From Flavobacteriaceae bacterium (GTDB lineage: Bacteria; Bacteroidota; Bacteroidia; Flavobacteriales; Flavobacteriaceae): a stretch of 42,552 nucleotides of DNA. The notes below the pieces were generated by a model. It saw only the letters and a program-made list of their open reading frames with translations, was not told the origin of the DNA and searched no databases. The position numbers and the translations under genes are program-made. This document shows positions 24,513 through 32,014 of the stretch, piece after piece (position 1 is the first letter of the stretch; each line of letters begins with the position of its first letter). Where the stretch lies: assembly GCA_947464335.1 (NCBI GenBank), contig CANHWG010000019.1:1-42552 (forward strand). Reading direction: 5' to 3'.

Positions 24513-25408
24513 AAATCAGTTTCCTTATTTCTACCAAAAACCGATGTGGGGAATTACTTTTCACTCTAGCCAAAATAGAATATTTATTAAGTCAATACGT
24601 GACTTGTGTCGTATTTGATGATGGTTCTACCGATGATACTGCCGAAAAAGTTAAAACGGGCTTCCCGCAAGTTACTTTGCTTCGGAATGAAACCTCAAAA
24701 GGGTATATCTATTGTAGAAATAAAATGCTCAACGAAACACAAGCCGATTATTCGATTTCGCTTGATGATGATGCGCACTTCTTGACCAAGAATCCAATCG
24801 AAATTATCACTGAACATTTTCACAATAACCCAAATTGCGGATTAATTGCTGCCCGAATTTTTTGGGGTAAAGAAGCACCTCAAAATACAAACAGTTTTTC
24901 TACCTTTCAAACGGTAAAAAGCTATGTTGGCTGCGGTCATATTTGGCGAATGAAAGCTTGGCGCGCTATTCCAAATTATCCCGAATGGTATCAATTTTAC
25001 GGTGAAGAAAATTTTGCTTCAATCCAATTGTTCAAAAAGCAATGGGAAATTCATTATGTTCCCAAACTATTGGTGCAGCATCGTGTCGATTTAAAAAGTA
25101 GAACCCAAACCACCAAAGATTTTGCATTTCGGCACCGAAGATCATTACGCGCGGATTGGTACAATTATATAATGTTTTTTCCGTTAATTAAAGTTCCAAG
25201 GAAACTAATGTATTCTATTTGGATGCAATGGAAAACCAAAATTTTTAAAGGAAATTTTAAGGTAATAGCGCCATTACACCTGGCAATTTTTGATTTGATT
25301 ATTTCGATTCCAAAATTAATTGCCAACAGAAATCGGTTAACTACCAAAGAATACAACAACTACACTAAATTAAACGAAGCAAAGATATATTGGGAACCAG
25401 AAAAATAG
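24500..25408 (+). CDS. Glycosyltransferase family 2
   Basis: This 302-residue GT-A protein has FLISTKNRCGELLFTL at the N-terminus, VFDDGSTDDTAEKV, SKGYIYCRNKML and the metal-binding SLDDDAHFL near residue 92. YGEENFASIQLFKKQW follows, in the usual place of the catalytic base (ED-like). It overlaps the preceding GT2-like gene by 13 bases. A 30-base gap follows, in which no promoter box was seen, before neuB. It probably adds one sugar of the repeat unit; the donor cannot be assigned. Confidence 0.87.
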   Translation: MEQIKISFLISTKNRCGELLFTLAKIEYLLSQYVTCVVFDDGSTDDTAEKVKTGFPQVTLLRNETSKGYIYCRNKMLNETQADYSISLDDDAHFLTKNPIEIITEHFHNNPNCGLIAARIFWGKEAPQNTNSFSTFQTVKSYVGCGHIWRMKAWRAIPNYPEWYQFYGEENFASIQLFKKQWEIHYVPKLLVQHRVDLKSRTQTTKDFAFRHRRSLRADWYNYIMFFPLIKVPRKLMYSIWMQWKTKIFKGNFKVIAPLHLAIFDLIISIPKLIANRNRLTTKEYNNYTKLNEAKIYWEPEK

Positions 25409-25438
25409 CTATTTTTACTCCCATTTCAATTATTTTTA

Positions 25439-26446
25439 ATGAACAATAAAACTTATTTAATAGCCGAAATTGCTCAAGCTCACGAAGGAAGTTTGGGAAT
25501 TTTGCATTCCTATATTGATGCTGTAGCGAAAACCGGAGTTCACGCAATTAAATTCCAAATGCACATCGCTGAAGCGGAAAGCAGTATCCATGAACCTTTT
25601 CGTGTCAAATTTTCTAAAGAAGATGCAACCCGTTATGATTACTGGAAACGGATGGAATTTTCATTAGAACAATGGAAGGATATTAAAACTCATTGTGATG
25701 AAGTGGGTTTAGATTTCATTTGTTCGCCATTTAGTAATCTTGCTGTCGATTGGCTCGAAGAAGTCGGAGTGCATACTTATAAAATTGGCTCTGGAGAAGT
25801 TAATAATTTACTTCTTTTAGAAAAGATATCTAAAACAGGCAAGCCAATAATGATTTCATCTGGGATGAGTAGTTTTGATGAATTAGATGAAACCGTTCGT
25901 TTTCTTAAAAGCAAAAATGCACATTTTTCGATACTCCAATGTACCACTGCTTATCCGACTAAACCCCAACAATACGGATTTAATGTTATTAACGAATTAA
26001 AGAAACGGTATAACATACCAGTTGGTTTTTCTGATCATTCATCCTATATTTCCACCGGAATTGCTGCTGTTGCTCTTGGAGCAGAAATTTTAGAATTTCA
26101 TGTGGTTTTTCACAAGGATATGTTTGGTCCAGACGCTATTGCTTCCCTAACAATAGAAGAAACTAAAGAACTTGTAATTGCTGTAGAAAGAATTAATTCT
26201 GCACAGCATAATCCTATTATAAAAAGTAATAATGAAGCTTTTAAAGAATTAAAATTAATTTTTGAAAAATCATTAGCTATCAATAAAGATTTACCAAAAG
26301 GGCATACCATTACTTTCAATGATTTAGAAAGTAAAAAACCAAGCGGATTCGGAATTTCTGCCCAACAGTTTCCGACTGTAATTGGAAAAAAACTAACGCA
26401 TAACAAAGCAAAGTGGGATTTTTTGAATGAAGACGATTTAGAATGA
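25439..26446 (+). CDS. neuB: Nonulosonic acid (sialic/legionaminic-type) synthase, NeuB family
   Basis: This 335-residue protein has an N-terminal TIM-barrel NeuB domain (residues 1 to about 260) and a C-terminal SAF/antifreeze-like domain (about 272-335). It condenses a 2-acetamido hexose with phosphoenolpyruvate to give a nine-carbon acid. Visible motifs are IAEIAQAHEGS, IKFQMHIAEAES, SPFSNLAVDWLE, YKIGSGEVNN, and the metal-site His residues in GFSDHSS and LEFHVVF, then GPDAIASL. Compared by eye with Neisseria NeuB, the Arg of the SAF-domain KRPG motif (Arg314 there) is Lys300 here (KKPSG). The barrel starts differ from the common IAEIGINHEG too. The family is firm; which acid is made is not. 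Confidence 0.92.
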   Translation: MNNKTYLIAEIAQAHEGSLGILHSYIDAVAKTGVHAIKFQMHIAEAESSIHEPFRVKFSKEDATRYDYWKRMEFSLEQWKDIKTHCDEVGLDFICSPFSNLAVDWLEEVGVHTYKIGSGEVNNLLLLEKISKTGKPIMISSGMSSFDELDETVRFLKSKNAHFSILQCTTAYPTKPQQYGFNVINELKKRYNIPVGFSDHSSYISTGIAAVALGAEILEFHVVFHKDMFGPDAIASLTIEETKELVIAVERINSAQHNPIIKSNNEAFKELKLIFEKSLAINKDLPKGHTITFNDLESKKPSGFGISAQQFPTVIGKKLTHNKAKWDFLNEDDLE

Positions 26447-27603
26447 ATACTATCCGAAAAATAGCTGTTGTCATCACAGCCCGACCATCATATAGCCGCG
26501 TTAAAACGGTTTTGACCGCTATAAAGAAACATCCTGAACTCGAGTTGCAGCTCATTGTTGCTGCGTCGGCCTTACTTGACCGATACGGAAGTGCCGTGAA
26601 TTATATAGAAAAAGATGGTTTCGAAATTGCCGCCAAAGTTTTCAATGTATTGGAAGGTGAAAATCTTACGGCAGCGGCCAAGACCACCGGAATTGGAATA
26701 TTGGAATTGTCAACTGTTTTTGATAATCTTCGTCCGGATATTGTAGTTACAGTTGCGGATCGTTTTGAAACTATGGCAACTGCAATTTCGGCATCATATA
26801 TGAATATTCCACTAGCACACATTCAAGGAGGTGAAGTGACAGGGAATATTGATGAAAAAGTACGACACGCAATTACAAAATTAGCCGATTATCATTTTGT
26901 TGCTTCCGAAAATGCAAAGCGAAGAGTAATACAACTTGGAGAAAATCCGAAAATGGTATTTAATACAGGTTGCCCCTCAATAGATATTGCACAAGAAGTC
27001 GAAAAAAAGAATAAATTGACTTTCGATCCTTATGATAAATATGGTGGAGTTGGTTCTGAACCTAATTTGGAGAAAGGTTTTATTGTTGTCATGCAGCATC
27101 CGGTAACCAATGAATACCAAGATTCGAGAAAACATATTGAAGCTACTTTAAGAGCTATTCAAATAATAAATAAACCAACACTTTGGTTTTGGCCCAATGT
27201 TGATGCTGGCGCTGATGGAACTTCGTCTGGAATTCGTTCGTTTAGAGAAAAATTTAAACTAGAGAATGTTCATTTTTTCAAAAATATGGAAGGTGAAGAT
27301 TTCCTTAATTTGTTGAATTCTTCGCTTTGCTTGTTAGGAAACTCTAGCGTTGGTATTCGTGAATGTGCTTATTTAGGAGTTCCAACTATAAATATCGGTT
27401 CACGTCAAAATCGTAGAGATCGCGGTCAAAATGTGATTGATGTGGCGTATGACGAAAACGAAATTGTAACGGCTGTTGGGTCTATTATTGAGAAAAAGGT
27501 AAGACTAAAATCGGATGTATATGGTGGCGGAAATGCCGGAAATGCTATTGCAGAGTTACTCAAAAAATTGCCTTTACAATTTCATAAAACAATCACCTTT
27601 TAA
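26443..27603 (+). CDS. neuC: UDP-HexNAc 2-epimerase, hydrolysing (NeuC/LegG family)
   Basis: This 386-residue GT-B-like epimerase should release UDP while inverting C2, giving ManNAc from UDP-GlcNAc (NeuC) or the 6-deoxy diacetamido mannose from UDP-diNAc-bacillosamine (LegG). Motifs are VADRFETMATAI, HIQGGEVTGNIDEKVRHAITKLADYHF, RVIQLGE and LGNSSVGIRECAYLGVPTINIGSRQNRR. The N-terminal loop reads ITARPSYSRVK where classic NeuC/LegG have a TGTRAEYG-type loop, so this is a distinct variant. It overlaps neuB by four bases (ATGA) and neuA by one. The nearby bacillosamine genes make LegG-type substrate use credible, but sequence alone does not decide. Confidence 0.9.
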   Translation: MNTIRKIAVVITARPSYSRVKTVLTAIKKHPELELQLIVAASALLDRYGSAVNYIEKDGFEIAAKVFNVLEGENLTAAAKTTGIGILELSTVFDNLRPDIVVTVADRFETMATAISASYMNIPLAHIQGGEVTGNIDEKVRHAITKLADYHFVASENAKRRVIQLGENPKMVFNTGCPSIDIAQEVEKKNKLTFDPYDKYGGVGSEPNLEKGFIVVMQHPVTNEYQDSRKHIEATLRAIQIINKPTLWFWPNVDAGADGTSSGIRSFREKFKLENVHFFKNMEGEDFLNLLNSSLCLLGNSSVGIRECAYLGVPTINIGSRQNRRDRGQNVIDVAYDENEIVTAVGSIIEKKVRLKSDVYGGGNAGNAIAELLKKLPLQFHKTITF

Positions 27604-28298
27604 TGCTAATTCTTGGCTTAATACCTGCTCGTGGAGGTTCAAAAGGAGTTCCAAAAAAGAATATAAAACTTCTAGGCAAAATGCCATTGATAGAATATAC
27701 CATAAATTCGGCCAAAGAGTCTCATTTTTTAACCGAAATAATAGTTTCTACTGATGATGAAGAAATTGCAATTGCTGCTGAAGTTTCGGGTTGTAAATCA
27801 CCTTTCATAAGACCTGCTGAGTTGGCTCAAGATACTTCCACCTCCCTGGAGGTAGTGCAACATGCACTCTCATTTTACGAAGAACAACAGATCTTTTTTG
27901 ATGCGGTTTGTTTATTACAGCCTACAAATCCTTTTCGAGAAAAAGGGTTTATCGATACTGCAATTGACAAGTTTATAATTTCTAAAGCTGATTCCTTAGT
28001 AAGTGTTTTAGAAATACCTCATGAATATAATCCACATTGGTCGTTTGAAGCAACAGCAAACGGATTACTGAAAATAGCAACTGGCGAATCACAAATAATT
28101 TCAAGAAGACAAGATTTGCCCAAAGCTTTTCACAGAGATGGTTCTGTTTATATTACCAAAACCGAAGTCATTAAAAACGGTTCACTTTACGGAAATTCAA
28201 TCTCCTATATCGAAAGTAATCCTCTATTTCAAGTTAATATTGATACTATGAAAGACTGGGAAAAAGCCGAAAAACTACTTACTCAAATTCAATTATAA
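27603..28298 (+). CDS. neuA: CMP-nonulosonic acid synthetase (NeuA/LegF-type cytidylyltransferase)
   Basis: The 231-residue protein has the acylneuraminate cytidylyltransferase start LIPARGGSKGVPKKNIKLL (CTP-binding loop), then STDDEEIA, LLQPTNPFR and FHRDGSVYITKTEVI, and it ends in a NIDTMKDWEKAE helix. It activates the nine-carbon acid as a CMP-sugar, the donor for a sialyl-type transferase. The length (about 230) fits single-domain bacterial enzymes. Its ATG overlaps the neuC stop by one base, so neuB-neuC-neuA is one unit. No known sialyltransferase family was recognised among the glycosyltransferases in the window. Confidence 0.93.
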   Translation: MLILGLIPARGGSKGVPKKNIKLLGKMPLIEYTINSAKESHFLTEIIVSTDDEEIAIAAEVSGCKSPFIRPAELAQDTSTSLEVVQHALSFYEEQQIFFDAVCLLQPTNPFREKGFIDTAIDKFIISKADSLVSVLEIPHEYNPHWSFEATANGLLKIATGESQIISRRQDLPKAFHRDGSVYITKTEVIKNGSLYGNSISYIESNPLFQVNIDTMKDWEKAEKLLTQIQL

Positions 28299-28299
28299 T

Positions 28300-29994
28300 A
28301 TGTGCGGAATAGCAGGTATTATTGGTTCAAAAGCAAATAAAATCAACATTTTAAAAATGTTAGAGAGCCAAAAGCATCGTGGCCCGGACTGTACTGACTT
28401 TTATATTGAAGAAAATCGTCTTGCTTTAGGTCACAATCGATTGAGTATTATCGATTTATCGAATAACGCTAATCAGCCATTTACTAGTGATTGTGGAAAT
28501 TATATAATAATCTTCAATGGCGAAATATACAATTACATCGAATTAAAAAAAGAGCTTGAGTCACGATACCAATTCAAAACCCAATCGGATACCGAAGTTT
28601 TATTAAATGCTTATATAGAATGGGGCAAAAGTTCTCTAGATAAATTAAATGGTATGTTTGCTTTTGCAATTTGGGATAAAAAAGAAAAAAAATTATTTGC
28701 TGCTCGAGACCGATTTGGTGTAAAACCATTCTATTATTTTTTTGATAATGACAATTTCCTTTTTTCTTCTGAAATTAATACACTTTTTGCTGCTGGGGTA
28801 GAAAAAACACCAAACGATACCGTTTGGCTCAATTTCTTTACCGAAGGTAGTTATGGTTTGCCAAATGAAACTTTTTGGTCATCGATTTTACCACTTGAAC
28901 CTGGACATTATTTGACATTGCAAGACAATAAATTGCAAATAAAGCAGTGGTATCATTTTGAAGAGCGAATCGCTCTTTTGCAAAATAGTTTTAAAGTAGA
29001 TGAAGAAGAATATATAACTAATTTACTTTTAAAAGCCATAAATTTAAGATTTAGAGCCGATGTGCCCATTGGTTTTAACTTAAGCGGAGGTCTTGATTCT
29101 AGTACGTTATTGGCGCTTATAGATCAACAAGATATTGATAAATCTGCCATCGAAGCGTTTACCTTTATTACTAATGACGAGCGTTATGACGAGCTGAAAT
29201 GGGTAAAATCAATGTTGGAAAGTCGGCCGTATCATTTAAATATATGTGCTTTGTCAGCAAATGAAGTTCCTGATTTAGCTTACAAAATTGCCCAACATCA
29301 AGCGGAACCTTATGGTGGTATTCCAACCATAGCCTATTCAAAAATATTTGAAGCGGCTAGTGAAAAAGGAGTAAAAGTTTTACTGGATGGTCAGGGATCT
29401 GACGAAGCTTGGGCGGGTTATGATTACTATATCAATAATTCGCATAGCATTGTTCAAGGAGTGATTAAATCACCTTTTAGAGCTACTGTTTTAGATAGCG
29501 ATTTTGCTAAAGATTATATAAAAACTAACTACCCAAAACCTTTTGAGGATAATTTATTGAATTTGCAATTTAGGGATTTGTTTTATACTAAAATTCCGCG
29601 TGCTTTGCGTTTTAATGACCGAGTTTCTATGATGTATGGAACAGAATTGCGGGAACCTTTTTTAGATTATGAATTGATAGAATATGTTTTCAGTAGACCA
29701 CAAAGCTTTAAAATTAAAGAAGGAATTCAAAAGTGGATGCTCCGAAAAGTAGCTGAGAAATTTTTGCAAAAAGATTTAGTATTAGCACCAAAGCGACCTT
29801 TGCAAACGCCTCAAAGAGAGTGGCTTTCTTTAGAATTGAAAGATTGGGTGGCGGCTGAAGTGGAGCAATTAAAAAATAAGGGATGGTTTAATAAGAAAGA
29901 ATTGCAATTCGAGTTGGATAATTTTTATAAAGGAGATAATCAAAGTAGTTTTCACATCTGGCAGTGGATTAATGCAGCACAATTACTAAAATAA
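28300..29994 (+). CDS. asnB: Glutamine-dependent asparagine synthetase-type amidotransferase
   Basis: This 564-residue, apparently complete class II amidotransferase keeps the N-terminal nucleophile Cys2 after Met processing (MCGIAGIIG), HRGPD, GHNRLSIIDLS and FNGEIYNY in the glutaminase half. The synthase half has the PP-loop LSGGLDSS near residue 262 and LDGQGSDEAWAGYDYY. In sugar loci such proteins amidate a carboxyl group of a uronic or nonulosonic acid, or supply asparagine. Its place one base after neuA and one base before an FkbM methyltransferase supports a tailoring role, but ordinary asparagine synthesis cannot be excluded. Confidence 0.92.
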   Translation: MCGIAGIIGSKANKINILKMLESQKHRGPDCTDFYIEENRLALGHNRLSIIDLSNNANQPFTSDCGNYIIIFNGEIYNYIELKKELESRYQFKTQSDTEVLLNAYIEWGKSSLDKLNGMFAFAIWDKKEKKLFAARDRFGVKPFYYFFDNDNFLFSSEINTLFAAGVEKTPNDTVWLNFFTEGSYGLPNETFWSSILPLEPGHYLTLQDNKLQIKQWYHFEERIALLQNSFKVDEEEYITNLLLKAINLRFRADVPIGFNLSGGLDSSTLLALIDQQDIDKSAIEAFTFITNDERYDELKWVKSMLESRPYHLNICALSANEVPDLAYKIAQHQAEPYGGIPTIAYSKIFEAASEKGVKVLLDGQGSDEAWAGYDYYINNSHSIVQGVIKSPFRATVLDSDFAKDYIKTNYPKPFEDNLLNLQFRDLFYTKIPRALRFNDRVSMMYGTELREPFLDYELIEYVFSRPQSFKIKEGIQKWMLRKVAEKFLQKDLVLAPKRPLQTPQREWLSLELKDWVAAEVEQLKNKGWFNKKELQFELDNFYKGDNQSSFHIWQWINAAQLLK

Positions 29995-29995
29995 A

Positions 29996-30859
29996 ATGCA
30001 AAAAATCACAAACTTATTCCGCTTAAATTTTTCTAACAAAATACTTGTTTTAAAGTATCTTTTGAAACGAATTCTGCATTTAAAAACATCCGAAACAGAG
30101 AAGCAGATCAATGAATTTTATTTTCATTTAATACATTTTAACGGCTTTTTAAAACAAGAAAATGATAAAGATTTTGTTTCCTATTATTCCGATTTTAATG
30201 TGACAATCAAACTTAGAAAACGACCTTCAAGCGATTTGAATGTATTTGCTCAAATATATCTGTATAAAGAATATCAACCTCTTGTGGAGACTTTTCAAAA
30301 GAATTTTCCAAATGAACAAAAACTAAATATTCTTGATGCCGGAAGTAACATTGGTTTAACTTCGGTTTTTTTGAATCACTATTTTCCGAATTCAAATTTC
30401 ATTACCATTGAACCAGATGATTCCAATTTTGAAAACGTGAGTTACAATCTAGAAGCAAACGGAATTAAAAAAGCCATTCAGATTAAAGGTGGACTATGGA
30501 GTAAGAATACCAATTTGAAAATTGTGAATGATTTTAGAGATCAAAACGATTGGTCATTTCGTGTGGAGGAAACTTCAGAAGAGACTGATTTAAAAGCATT
30601 TTCTATTAATTATTTATTAGATAAATACAATTTTAATTACATTGATATCCTAAAAATAGATATCGAAGGATCAGAAAAAGAAGTACTTGTTTCAGCAAAT
30701 ACAGATACATCTTATTTGTCAAAAACGAAGTGTGTGGCCATTGAGATTCATGATGAATTTAATTGCAGGCAGGATATTTATAATTTACTTGAGAAATACA
30801 ATTTTGAGTTTTTTAATTCGGGTGAATTAACCATCGGAATAAATCTTAATCTACTATAA
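29996..30859 (+). CDS. FkbM family methyltransferase
   Basis: The 287-residue protein has the FkbM pattern: SAM motif I NILDAGSNIGLTSVFL near residue 103, ITIEPDDSNFENVSYNLEANG, GLWS, and the family-typical DILKIDIEGSEKEVL, then VAIEIHDEF. FkbM proteins O-methylate small molecules and glycans. It sits one base after the AsnB-like gene and directly before the acyltransferase gene, so it is probably part of a decoration block. An N-terminal helical section of about 75 residues precedes the SAM domain. The acceptor is unknown. Confidence 0.9.
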   Translation: MQKITNLFRLNFSNKILVLKYLLKRILHLKTSETEKQINEFYFHLIHFNGFLKQENDKDFVSYYSDFNVTIKLRKRPSSDLNVFAQIYLYKEYQPLVETFQKNFPNEQKLNILDAGSNIGLTSVFLNHYFPNSNFITIEPDDSNFENVSYNLEANGIKKAIQIKGGLWSKNTNLKIVNDFRDQNDWSFRVEETSEETDLKAFSINYLLDKYNFNYIDILKIDIEGSEKEVLVSANTDTSYLSKTKCVAIEIHDEFNCRQDIYNLLEKYNFEFFNSGELTIGINLNLL

Positions 30860-31951
30860 ATGCAACAAGTAAACCGTTTAAGAGAGTTAGATTTTTTGCG
30901 GGGAATTGCAATTATTTTAGTATTGTTTCGACATCAGCTATTATTTAGATTTTTGGAAACAATGGGTTGGATAGGCGTTGATTTATTTTTTGTTTTAAGT
31001 GGTTTTTTGGTTTCAGGATTATTATTCAAAGAATATCAGAAATTTGGTTCAATCAATGCTAAACTATTTCTTATTCGAAGAGGATTTAAAATTTACCCTA
31101 TATTTTATTTGACCTATATATTATATATCATTCCAAGTGTTCTTTTGCACAAATTTGATTTAGAAAAGACCTTTTATGATTTAATTTTTGTTCAAAATTA
31201 TGCGTTGGGTTGGGGTTATGCTTATGCTGCAAGTTGGTCATTAGCCGTAGAAGAACATTTTTATTTTGCATTGGCTTTGTTTTTATGGTTGATTTTTAAT
31301 AAAAAAATTATGTCTTTTGAATATAAAGAAAACCAATTTTCCAATTTTGAAAAACTATTATTTTTTATTTTAATATTAATTTTAGGATTGCGTATTTTTT
31401 CTAATATCTATTTTCCAGATGAAAATGTTCGCAACACAACAATGTCTCATTTGCGGATAGATTCTTTATTGTTCGGAGTTTTAATTGCGTATTGGTATTA
31501 TTTTAAATTCGATAAATTGTCTGATTTTTATCAGAAATATAAAGCTGCACTTTTAATTTTAGCTTTTGCAATGTTATCATTTACACCATTTATAGAACAA
31601 TTAGAATCCTTTTTTATCAGAACCATTGGTTTTACAATGTTGTATCTTTCCTTCGGTATTATTTTGATTCATTTTCTAATAGACAAAAGTGTCAATGCAC
31701 AAATCAACCGATTATTTACGAGAACTATTGTGAATTTTATCAGCAAAATTGGTTTTTGCTCCTATTCCATTTATGTAATTCACTCTTTTGTAATTAACTG
31801 GATTGGATTTTTTAAGCCAATTAAAAATCGCTTTTTAGCTTTTGCAATCGTTTTTTCAATTTCTGTAATAGCTGGATTTATCATGACTAATGTAATAGAA
31901 AAGTTTATCTTGAATCTTCGAAACAAGTATTTTCCAAACCGAATTAATTAG
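30860..31951 (+). CDS. Membrane O-acyltransferase (acyltransferase 3, OafA/YrhL type)
   Basis: The 363-residue polytopic protein (about ten hydrophobic segments) starts LRELDFLRGIAIILVLFRHQ with the conserved Arg-His pair at residues 23-24, then GWIGVDLFFVLSGFLVSGLL, and ASWSLAVEEHFYF, all acyltransferase-3 hallmarks. Members acetylate or acylate sugar hydroxyls of surface glycans from the inner membrane. No C-terminal SGNH domain is present, so it is the short form. It starts directly after the FkbM gene. Specific acyl donor and sugar are unknown. Confidence 0.93.
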   Translation: MQQVNRLRELDFLRGIAIILVLFRHQLLFRFLETMGWIGVDLFFVLSGFLVSGLLFKEYQKFGSINAKLFLIRRGFKIYPIFYLTYILYIIPSVLLHKFDLEKTFYDLIFVQNYALGWGYAYAASWSLAVEEHFYFALALFLWLIFNKKIMSFEYKENQFSNFEKLLFFILILILGLRIFSNIYFPDENVRNTTMSHLRIDSLLFGVLIAYWYYFKFDKLSDFYQKYKAALLILAFAMLSFTPFIEQLESFFIRTIGFTMLYLSFGIILIHFLIDKSVNAQINRLFTRTIVNFISKIGFCSYSIYVIHSFVINWIGFFKPIKNRFLAFAIVFSISVIAGFIMTNVIEKFILNLRNKYFPNRIN

Positions 31952-31973
31952 AAATTATTTACTTTCATATTAA

Positions 31974-31993
31974 CTCTAAATTAGAGATATTTG
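31974..31993 (+). promoter_or_regulatory. Palindrome abutting a near -7 box before 32015
   Basis: CTCTAA-A-TTAGAG (31974-31986) is a perfect inverted repeat, and its last base starts GATATTTG, a one-mismatch match to TAnnTTTG. It lies in the 63-base gap after the acyltransferase gene, the first real break in the long region 3 run. This could be an internal promoter with an operator-like site; chance cannot be excluded in such A+T-rich DNA. Confidence 0.22.
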
Positions 31994-32014
31994 GGATTCA
32001 ATTTAAAATAGAGA

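Noticed and set aside
26110..26555. Minus-strand frames opposite neuB and neuC (79-98 residues)
   Set aside because: They lie wholly opposite conserved coding sequence, with low-complexity translations and no promoter; judged antisense shadows, like the other minus-strand frames except 18766-19509.
27515..27754. A 79-residue + strand frame across the neuC/neuA junction
   Set aside because: It overlaps the ends of two well-supported genes in another frame, has no recognisable motif and no start context; it is a shadow frame.
30860..31951. Polytopic protein as a possible Wzx flippase or Wzy polymerase
   Set aside because: The start LRELDFLRGIAIILVLFRH and the GVDLFFVLSGFL motif are those of acyltransferase 3, so it is not a flippase or polymerase.
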